Below, one piece after another: positions 1-5,041 of a stretch of DNA of 5,760 nucleotides. The notes beneath the pieces are model-generated. The model was not told the DNA's origin and did not search any database. It worked only from the letters and a program-made list of their open reading frames with translations. This DNA comes from Geobacter sp. (GTDB taxonomy: Bacteria > Desulfobacterota > Desulfuromonadia > Geobacterales > Pseudopelobacteraceae). Within the stretch, counting starts at the first letter, position 1. Each line of letters begins with the position of its first letter. The DNA is taken from NCBI GenBank assembly GCA_027346925.1, contig DAIERH010000152.1, forward strand, positions 1-5,760. The letters are read 5' to 3'. The position numbers and the translations under genes were made by a program.

Positions 1-1535
1 CCGAACGGGCCGATCTGGTGGCGTTTTCCTGCTACATCTGGAACATCGAGAAGACGTTGCGGATCGCCGCCGACATCAAACAGATAGCGGCGGACACGCT
101 CATCGTGCTGGGCGGCCCCGAGGCATCGTTCGGCGTCTTCGAGCTGATGCACGCCCATCCGGGCGTGGATTTCGTGATCAAGGGGGAGGGAGAAGGGGGC
201 TTCCAGCGGCTGGTCGAGACGCTTGCGGTGGAGGATTCCGCCAGAGCTTTTTCCGACATCCCCAACCTCTTCTTCCGCGATGACAACGATATAGCCAGCG
301 GGCCGCCCGCCAGGGAGCACCTGGGGTTGGACACCATCCCCTCCCCCTTTGAGGCTGGCCTGGTTGATCTGAAAAAGCCGCTGGTTTACTACGAGACCTC
401 CCGAGGCTGCCCCTTTAGCTGCGCCTTCTGCCTCTCCTCCCTGGAAGGCACGGTTCGCTCCTTTTCCATTGAGCGCATCGAAAGCGACCTGCTGTACCTG
501 ATGCACCGGGGCGTGGGGCATATAAAACTGGTGGACCGCACCTTCAACTATGACGCCCGGCGGGCCGGCCGGATCTGGGGGTTCATCCTGGAACACAACA
601 GGGGCAGCCATTTCCACTTCGAGATCGCAGCCGACCTGTTGACGGCGGAGAACCTGGACCTGCTCAAGCGCGTCCCGGAAAAGACCTTCCGCTTCGAGAT
701 CGGCATCCAGTCCACATCGGAAGGAACGCTGCGGCAGGTGGGGCGGACGGGCAGCCTGGCCCGCATCTTCGACAATGTCCGGCGCCTGCGCGCCGAGACC
801 CGGGTCGAACTGCACCTGGACCTGGTGGCCGGCCTGCCGGGCGAAGACTACGCCGGTTTCCTGGACTCCCTGCGACAGGTGGCCGGCATGGCCCCCCACG
901 AGATCCAGATCGAGCCGCTCAAGGTGCTCAAGGGCTCACCCATGCGGGAGATAGCCCGAAGCCGCGACTACCGCTTCTCCGACTTCCCCCCCTACACGAT
1001 CCTGGCCACCCCCTGGCTGTCATTCGAGGATATCGGCCGGATCGAGACCATCGGGCGGCTCTTGGACCTGTTCCACAACCACGGCGGTTTTGCCGCTGCG
1101 CTCGCCTTCCTGCTGCAAGGGATGGACCTGGGGCAGCTGTTCGATCACCTGGCCCGCCGGGCCGGTACGGAAAACCTTTCCGGCTTCTCCACCCCCAGGG
1201 CATACGAACTGTTCGCCCGGCTGGCGGACCCGCTGGTGGGGGACGGGGACCGGCGCCTCTTCCACGATGCCCTGTTCTTCGACTACTGCCACAGCGAGTT
1301 GCCGCGGATGGGCAAGCTGCCAGGCTTTGCCAGCCACCGCCACCATGAGTGCGCCTGGCCGGGACGCCGGGATCTGCCCGCGGGCCTTGTCCTGCCCGAC
1401 AACAGCCGGGTCAAGGCCTTCCGCTGCACATTTTCGCGGGACTTCCGGGTTGAACCATGGGGGGAGGGGCCGGTTGCCCTGACATTCGTCCATGTGTCCG
1501 CCCCTGGGCAGGGGTTGCGGGTCTGCGTGGTGTGA
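1..1535 (+). CDS. B12-binding radical SAM protein with DUF4080-like C-terminus (5' partial)
   Basis: The reading frame is open from the first complete codon at 3 to TGA at 1533-1535 (510 residues), and the true start lies upstream. The GTG at 18 is internal, because the residues before it (ERADL) continue the typical 'DLVAFSCYIWN' segment of cobalamin-binding radical SAM enzymes. Numbering from codon 3, residues 1 to about 90 are the end of the B12-binding Rossmann domain, with GGPEAS at 37-42 and a GEGEG loop near 61-65. A radical SAM core follows at about 128-330. Its CxxxCxxC motif (C136, C140, C143, within GCPFSCAFC) ligates the [4Fe-4S] cluster that cleaves S-adenosylmethionine, and GLPGEDYAGF (277-286) is a conserved later core strand. 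Residues from about 340 to 510 resemble DUF4080, which accompanies this subfamily. The B12 DxHxxG motif would lie outside the window. The substrate is unknown. Family members include methyltransferases and other B12-dependent enzymes, and nothing here chooses among them. The gene is convergent with the next one, 58 bp away. Confidence 0.9.
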   Translation, partial: ERADLVAFSCYIWNIEKTLRIAADIKQIAADTLIVLGGPEASFGVFELMHAHPGVDFVIKGEGEGGFQRLVETLAVEDSARAFSDIPNLFFRDDNDIASGPPAREHLGLDTIPSPFEAGLVDLKKPLVYYETSRGCPFSCAFCLSSLEGTVRSFSIERIESDLLYLMHRGVGHIKLVDRTFNYDARRAGRIWGFILEHNRGSHFHFEIAADLLTAENLDLLKRVPEKTFRFEIGIQSTSEGTLRQVGRTGSLARIFDNVRRLRAETRVELHLDLVAGLPGEDYAGFLDSLRQVAGMAPHEIQIEPLKVLKGSPMREIARSRDYRFSDFPPYTILATPWLSFEDIGRIETIGRLLDLFHNHGGFAAALAFLLQGMDLGQLFDHLARRAGTENLSGFSTPRAYELFARLADPLVGDGDRRLFHDALFFDYCHSELPRMGKLPGFASHRHHECAWPGRRDLPAGLVLPDNSRVKAFRCTFSRDFRVEPWGEGPVALTFVHVSAPGQGLRVCVV

Positions 1536-1593
1536 GCCGGGCAAACGCCCCTCCCCGCCGGGACGTTCCTACCAAGTGATTTTCGCGGCAATC

Positions 1594-1827
1594 CTAGAAA
1601 TCGGCGACCCCATCCGCCTCCCATTCCACCGGCTGCATGGCCACCTGTGTACCCAGTTCCGCCAGGAGCCCCTCCATATCCTCCTCGAATCCGGGCATGA
1701 TGGCGATGCGGATGATGCCATCCGTGTTGTCAACGGTACTCATGACGTTCATCCCCTCGTATGCCTCCAGAATGAACTTGAGGTAGACCATGTCGGTCCG
1801 GTTCACCCGAAAGTAACGGCAGATCAC
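1594..1827 (-). CDS. Small DUF4911-like protein, translationally coupled to arnD
   Basis: This 77-residue gene begins with GTG (1827-1825), which overlaps the arnD stop codon TGA (1826-1824) as GTGA, and it ends at TAG (1596-1594). A purine-rich stretch (GGGGGAAG) about 9 nt upstream, inside arnD, can serve as ribosome binding site, so translation is probably coupled to arnD. The protein opens with RYFRVNRTDMVYLKFILEAY and continues through a GIIRIAIMPG strand into an acidic helix (FEEDMEGLLAEL). This pattern matches my memory of the DUF4911 family, small proteins seen mainly in Desulfobacterota and Geobacter relatives. The apparent helix-strand-strand-helix order would suit a small ferredoxin- or ACT-like alpha/beta fold, but that is inference. 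There is no signal peptide, membrane segment or cysteine cluster (one Cys only), so it is probably cytosolic. Its function is unknown. Its position suggests a role linked to the deformylase. Confidence 0.8.
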   Translation of the reverse strand: MICRYFRVNRTDMVYLKFILEAYEGMNVMSTVDNTDGIIRIAIMPGFEEDMEGLLAELGTQVAMQPVEWEADGVADF

Positions 1828-2726
1828 GGGATTTCTTCCCCCTGGATGGCCACCTTGCCCGCCCTGCCGGGGATTTCCCCCATGTACAGCCGGCAGGCGG
1901 GCGCCCCACCGATCCGGCCGGCCGCCTCACCCAGGGTGATGACGGGGATGCGGTCGGCCGCCAGGCGTTCAAGCAGGCGCACGAACGAGGCCCTGATGGC
2001 GCCTCCTTCCAACTCGGCGTGGATGGTCAGTACGTTGAGTCCGTCCTTCAGGCTGTCCAGGTAGTAGTCATGGATGTTCCCGGGGGTGATGCCGTTCTCC
2101 CCCAGGATCTCGTCGGCGGTGGGGAGGGTGGTGGGGACCTGCAGGGTCCTGAAGCGTCGACCGTCCATGACCGGGTAAAAGGGGTGGGAGCCTCTGCCGT
2201 CGCTGCAAAAGGAGAGTCCCATGGCATCCTGCACCTCCAGGGAGTCGGGCGAGACCGTCCAGCCCGGCGCTGCCGTGGTGATGGCCCGGTGGCCGCAGAT
2301 CTCCTCGAACAGGGCGCCGGCCCGGCCCAGTTCCATGGCGGTCAGATGTTTGGGAAACCAGGGAAGGTAGTCGTGCCACTTGACGTGATCCCAGCAGTGG
2401 ATGCCGGCCTCGTGCCCTTGGCGTTCCGTTTCCCGCAGCGCATCGGGAAAGGAGGAGGCGATCATGGGTGCGGGGAGGAGCGTGCCGTAGAGCATGGTGC
2501 GGATACCATAGGCCGAGGGCGCTCCGGAGCGCAACGCCTTTTTGAGAAACCCTTTGCGCGTGAATATGCGGCGCAGGGTCTTTCCCGTATTGTCCGGCCC
2601 CATGGAGAAGTAGAAGGTGGCCCGCGCACCGAAGCGCCGCATGTCCTCCAAGAGGCGCGGCACGCCGTCCCTCGTCCCGGCGTAGGTATCCACATCCACC
2701 TTCAGAGCAATTATCTTTTCGCCCAT
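1824..2726 (-). CDS. arnD: ArnD-family polysaccharide deacetylase (4-deoxy-4-formamido-L-arabinose-phosphoundecaprenol deformylase-like)
   Basis: This 300-residue protein matches the length and motif order of enterobacterial ArnD (about 296 aa). That enzyme removes the formyl group from undecaprenyl-phosphate-linked Ara4FN on the way to lipid A modification with aminoarabinose, which reduces binding of cationic peptides. Shared landmarks are KVDVDTYAGTRDGVPRLLE (9-27; D11/D13 are the NodB-type metal/catalytic aspartates), SMGPDN (41-46), GIHCWDHVKWH (108-118; metal-ligand H110 and H114), AAPGW (152-156), CSDGRG (174-179), QVPTTLPTADE (196-206) and TIHAELEGG (234-242). All expected active-site motifs are present and there is no frameshift. 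The ATG at 2726 places DVDT near the N-terminus, as in E. coli ArnD, and has GAGGA about 10 nt upstream. There is no signal peptide, consistent with action at the cytoplasmic membrane face. No other arn gene is visible here, so it is isolated from arnBCAT or the cluster lies elsewhere. A deacetylase acting on a related formamido sugar is the main alternative. Confidence 0.88.
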   Translation of the reverse strand: MGEKIIALKVDVDTYAGTRDGVPRLLEDMRRFGARATFYFSMGPDNTGKTLRRIFTRKGFLKKALRSGAPSAYGIRTMLYGTLLPAPMIASSFPDALRETERQGHEAGIHCWDHVKWHDYLPWFPKHLTAMELGRAGALFEEICGHRAITTAAPGWTVSPDSLEVQDAMGLSFCSDGRGSHPFYPVMDGRRFRTLQVPTTLPTADEILGENGITPGNIHDYYLDSLKDGLNVLTIHAELEGGAIRASFVRLLERLAADRIPVITLGEAAGRIGGAPACRLYMGEIPGRAGKVAIQGEEIP

Positions 2727-2764
2727 CGACCGCGCTTCCTCTCCTTCCAGAGAATGAAAGCGGC

Positions 2765-2793
2765 AGTGTAGCAGGTTTGGGGCGGGAGGAAAA
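2765..2793 (-). promoter_or_regulatory. Possible arnD promoter (extended -10)
   Basis: On the minus strand TGC-TACACT forms an extended -10 (hexamer 2770-2765). A poor -35 (TTTTCC, 2793-2788) lies 17 nt upstream. Transcription would start near 2758 and leave a leader of about 32 nt before the arnD ATG. The weak -35 suggests dependence on an activator, and the phased repeats just upstream (2815-2866) are a candidate site for one. Support is only motif-level. Confidence 0.4.
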
Positions 2794-2814
2794 CCTCATT
2801 CGTGCCCCGGCGTT

Positions 2815-2866
2815 CCCTTGATGCGTTCTTGATGTATTTTAGATGCTTCTTGATGTTTTCTTGACA
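2815..2866 (+). repeat. Array of about 11-bp-phased TTCTTGATG repeats in the divergent arnD-kup region
   Basis: Five copies of a 9-bp unit with consensus TTCTTGATG start at 2815 (CCCTTGATG), 2826 (exact), 2837 (TTTTAGATG), 2847 (exact) and 2858 (TTCTTGACA). The spacings are 11, 11, 10 and 11 bp, about one helical turn each, so all copies face the same side of the DNA. The last copy contains the -35 hexamer of the kup promoter. Tandem half-sites at 11-bp spacing are typical of OmpR/PhoB-family winged-helix response regulators (Pho boxes, PmrA boxes). The regulator is not identifiable from this window. Confidence 0.6.
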
Positions 2867-2888
2867 TGACGGACAACTCGAGTAGAAT
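2861..2888 (+). promoter_or_regulatory. Sigma-70 promoter for the kup leader
   Basis: A perfect -35 TTGACA (2861-2866) is followed after 16 bp by a -10 TAGAAT (2883-2888, five of six matching TATAAT). The predicted transcription start is near 2893-2896, which places the first transcribed bases at the 5' edge of the riboswitch aptamer. The -35 coincides with the last copy of the phased repeat array, so a protein bound there would either block RNA polymerase or contact it directly. Confidence 0.8.
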
Positions 2889-2897
2889 CTGCACCTG

Positions 2898-3037
2898 CAG
2901 CAGCCGAGATCCGTTCAGCGTGGAACGGATGCGGGGGACCCGGTCAGTCGGGGCGAATTCCGGGTGAGACGGCAGGAACCGTTTCCGGATAGAGAACTTT
3001 CAGTCTCGAGCCCGTCAGCTAACCTCGTAGGCATCTG
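2898..3037 (+). ncRNA. ydaO/yuaA-class c-di-AMP riboswitch aptamer upstream of kup
   Basis: The leader carries the conserved blocks of the ydaO-yuaA RNA: GCCGAGATCCG at 2903-2913, GCGGGGGACC at 2931-2940, GGGGCGAAT at 2950-2958, and CCGTCAGCTAACCTCGTAGG at 3012-3031, the most diagnostic block. Supporting helices are visible. ATCCGTTC (2909-2916) pairs with GAACGGAT (2923-2930) over 8 bp. CCCG (2939-2942) pairs with CGGG (2949-2952). CGGG and GAGAC (2961-2964, 2966-2970) pair with CCCG and GTCTC (3011-3014, 3003-3007). P1 would join 2898-2905 to 3030-3037 but has a 2x2 mismatch, so its exact register is uncertain. The class binds cyclic di-AMP and often precedes K+ transporter genes, which fits the kup gene downstream. 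The aptamer ends 24 nt before an intrinsic terminator, so control is probably premature transcription termination when ligand is bound. Confidence 0.88.
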
Positions 3038-3061
3038 GGAGGGCATGGGACAGCGAGATGG

Positions 3062-3093
3062 ATGCCGCTGGCTTCGGCCGGCGGCATTTTTTT
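3062..3093 (+). terminator. Riboswitch-controlled intrinsic terminator before kup
   Basis: An 11-bp stem (ATGCCGCTGGC 3062-3072 with GCCGGCGGCAT 3077-3087, one G-U pair) is capped by a C(TTCG)G tetraloop and followed by an unbroken T run (3087-3093). This is a strong Rho-independent terminator placed between the aptamer and the kup ribosome binding site. Its 5' arm, with the preceding G (GATGCC, 3061-3066), can instead pair with GGCATC (3030-3035) from the aptamer P1 3' strand, which gives an antiterminator alternative. Confidence 0.88.
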
Positions 3094-3116
3094 ATTTGGG
3101 CACCACGCAATCATTC

Positions 3117-3121
3117 GGAGG
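3117..3121 (+). promoter_or_regulatory. Ribosome binding site fixing the kup start
   Basis: GGAGG lies 6 nt before the ATG at 3128 and downstream of the terminator T run. An upstream in-frame ATG at 3062 sits on the first base of the terminator stem and would put translation inside the regulatory hairpin, so 3128 is the better start. Confidence 0.85.
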
Positions 3122-3127
3122 CGTCAC

Positions 3128-4948
3128 ATGAAACATGGCGAGGCCGGCTCCTACTGGGGCGGCATCATCAAAGCGATGGGACTGGTGTTCGGCGACATCG
3201 GCACCAGCCCGATCTATACCCTGACCGTCATCATCGCCCTGACCCAGCCGACCCGGGAAAACATCTTCGGCATCATCTCCCTGATCGTCTGGACCCTGAT
3301 GATCCTGGTCAACATCGAGTACGCCCTGCTGGCCATGAGCCTCTCGCGCAAGGGGGAAGGTGGCACCATCGTGCTGCGCGAAATCCTGGTGCGCATGATC
3401 AAATCGGGACGCCGGATGGCCTTCGTCACCTTCCTCTCCTACCTGGGCGTGGCCCTGCTCCTGGGTGACGGCGTCATCACCCCGGCAATCTCGATCCTGT
3501 CGGCCGTGGAGGGGGCGCTGTTGATCCCTTCCCTGAGCGGCCTCAGCCAGAACGCCATCATCCTGATCGCCGCCGTCATCGCCATCATCCTGTTCGTATT
3601 CCAGTTCAAGGGGACCGACAAGGTGGCCAACGCCTTCGGCCCGATCATGATCGCCTGGTTCGTCTCCCTGACCCTTTCCGGCATCATGGCCATGATCGCG
3701 TACCCCGGCATCATCGCCGCCGTCAGTCCCCACCATGCCATCTCTTTTCTGGTCAAAAACGGCCTGGCCGGTTTCTTCGTCCTTTCCGAGGTGATCCTGT
3801 GCGCCACCGGTGGCGAGGCGCTCTACGCCGACATGGGCCACCTGGGACGCAAGCCGATCAGGCGCGCCTGGTACTTCGTTTTTGCGGCCCTGGTCATAAA
3901 TTACATGGGACAGGGGGCCTTCACGATCCTGCATCCGGACACCAAGAACACACTGTTCGGCATGATCCAGTGGGAGGCGCCGCTGTTGTACGTCCCCTTC
4001 CTGATACTGACAATCCTGGCCACCATCATCGCATCCCAGGCGATGATCAGCGGCGTGTTCGCCATCGTCTACCAGGGTATCACCACCCGCATCCTCCCCC
4101 TGTTCAAGGTGGACTACACCTCCCATCACCTCAAGTCCCAGATATACATCGGCGCGGTCAACTGGCTGCTCTTGATCCTGGTGATCATGATCATGCTGAT
4201 CTTCCGGAAATCGGAGAACCTGGCAGCGGCCTACGGCCTGGCGGTCACGGGAACCATGGCCATCACCGGCATCATGATGACCATGATCTTTGCCCGCACC
4301 ACCAAGAAATGGAAGGTGCCGGTGGCGCTCCTGGTGACAATGGCGGACTTCGTCTTCCTGATCTCCAACCTCTACAAACTGCCACACGGCGGCTACTGGT
4401 CGCTGATCCTGGCCTCGATCCCGCTGGGGGCCATCCTGATCTGGACCAACGGCCAGCGCGCCCTCTACCAGGCCCTGCGGCCCCTCGACCTGGACACCTT
4501 TCTCATCAGCTACGAGCAGATCTACGGCAAGGGGCGCACCATCCCCGGCACGGCGCTGTTTTTCGTCAAGGAGTGGATCACCATCCCTCCCTACCTGGTC
4601 CACTGCATCATCCGCAGCAACATCATCTACGAGCGCAACGTGCTGATATCCATCGTTCGCACCGATGAGCCCTATGGGCTGAAGAGCCACCTGAAGGCCG
4701 GCCTGGGCACCGGGTTGGACGGACTGGAGATCAGGGCGGGCTACATGGAGATTTTCGACATCGAACAGTTGCTGAAGCGAGAAGGGGTCCTGGAAAAGGT
4801 CATCTTCTACGGGGTGGAGGACATCGCCACCGTCAACCCGATCTGGAAGGCATTCTCCAGCATCAAGAAGCTGACGCCGAATTTCGTGCAGTTCAACAAG
4901 CTCCCTGCCGCCAAGCTGCAAGGGGTCGTGACGCGGGTGGAGATGTAA
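3128..4948 (+). CDS. kup: KUP-family low-affinity potassium uptake permease
   Basis: This 606-residue integral membrane protein, full length for the Kup/HAK/KT family (about 620 aa), imports K+ across the inner membrane, probably with protons. Family hallmarks are GDIGTSPIYTL (22-32) in the first membrane helix, GDGVITPAIS (113-122), TGGEALYADMGHLGRKPIRRAW (split here as T227-M236 and G237-W247), and NYMGQGA (258-264). About twelve hydrophobic segments span residues 15-450. A soluble C-terminal domain of about 150 residues follows and includes RTIPGTALFF (470-479), PPYLVHCI (487-494) and a GYMEIFDI segment (538-545). The start at 3128 is preferred because of GGAGG at 3117 and because the upstream ATG at 3062 lies in the terminator. 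The leader carries a c-di-AMP riboswitch, so expression should fall when c-di-AMP is high. The gene runs divergently from arnD, and a cation antiporter gene follows 93 bp downstream, possibly on the same transcript. Nothing appears truncated. Confidence 0.96.
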   Translation: MKHGEAGSYWGGIIKAMGLVFGDIGTSPIYTLTVIIALTQPTRENIFGIISLIVWTLMILVNIEYALLAMSLSRKGEGGTIVLREILVRMIKSGRRMAFVTFLSYLGVALLLGDGVITPAISILSAVEGALLIPSLSGLSQNAIILIAAVIAIILFVFQFKGTDKVANAFGPIMIAWFVSLTLSGIMAMIAYPGIIAAVSPHHAISFLVKNGLAGFFVLSEVILCATGGEALYADMGHLGRKPIRRAWYFVFAALVINYMGQGAFTILHPDTKNTLFGMIQWEAPLLYVPFLILTILATIIASQAMISGVFAIVYQGITTRILPLFKVDYTSHHLKSQIYIGAVNWLLLILVIMIMLIFRKSENLAAAYGLAVTGTMAITGIMMTMIFARTTKKWKVPVALLVTMADFVFLISNLYKLPHGGYWSLILASIPLGAILIWTNGQRALYQALRPLDLDTFLISYEQIYGKGRTIPGTALFFVKEWITIPPYLVHCIIRSNIIYERNVLISIVRTDEPYGLKSHLKAGLGTGLDGLEIRAGYMEIFDIEQLLKREGVLEKVIFYGVEDIATVNPIWKAFSSIKKLTPNFVQFNKLPAAKLQGVVTRVEM

Positions 4949-5041
4949 TCGGGCTGCCTTGAATGGTGGCAAAGGCGGTCAAAATGGTGTATAAGCGGGA
5001 GCAGCAGCAATGCCGCTCTTTTCAATAGTGGAGAATTGGTC

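Noticed and set aside
18..20. GTG as the true start of the radical SAM gene
   Set aside because: The frame is open upstream to the window edge, and the preceding residues fit the conserved B12-binding domain, so the gene starts outside the window.
1020..1544. Open frame of 174 codons on the minus strand inside the radical SAM gene
   Set aside because: It is a GC-rich shadow of the DUF4080-like region with no domain and no supporting RBS that I could see.
1539..1550. GGGC-AAAC-GCCC hairpin in the gap between the convergent genes as a terminator
   Set aside because: The stem is only 4 bp and no T run follows, so it is not convincing on either strand.
2019..2771. Open frame of 250 codons on the plus strand across arnD
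   Set aside because: It is antisense to a well-supported arnD with all family motifs, and its translation shows no domain.
2898..3037. GEMM-type (c-di-GMP/cGAMP) riboswitch as an alternative for the kup leader
   Set aside because: The leader lacks the compact GEMM architecture with its GNRA tetraloop and receptor, and it carries the GTCAGCTAACCTCGTAGG block and other elements typical of ydaO-yuaA RNAs.
3092..4972. Open frame of 626 codons on the minus strand, antisense to all of kup
   Set aside because: It is a codon-bias shadow. Its translation is a low-complexity Asp/His/Gln/Gly-rich string with no recognisable domain, while the plus strand encodes unmistakable Kup.
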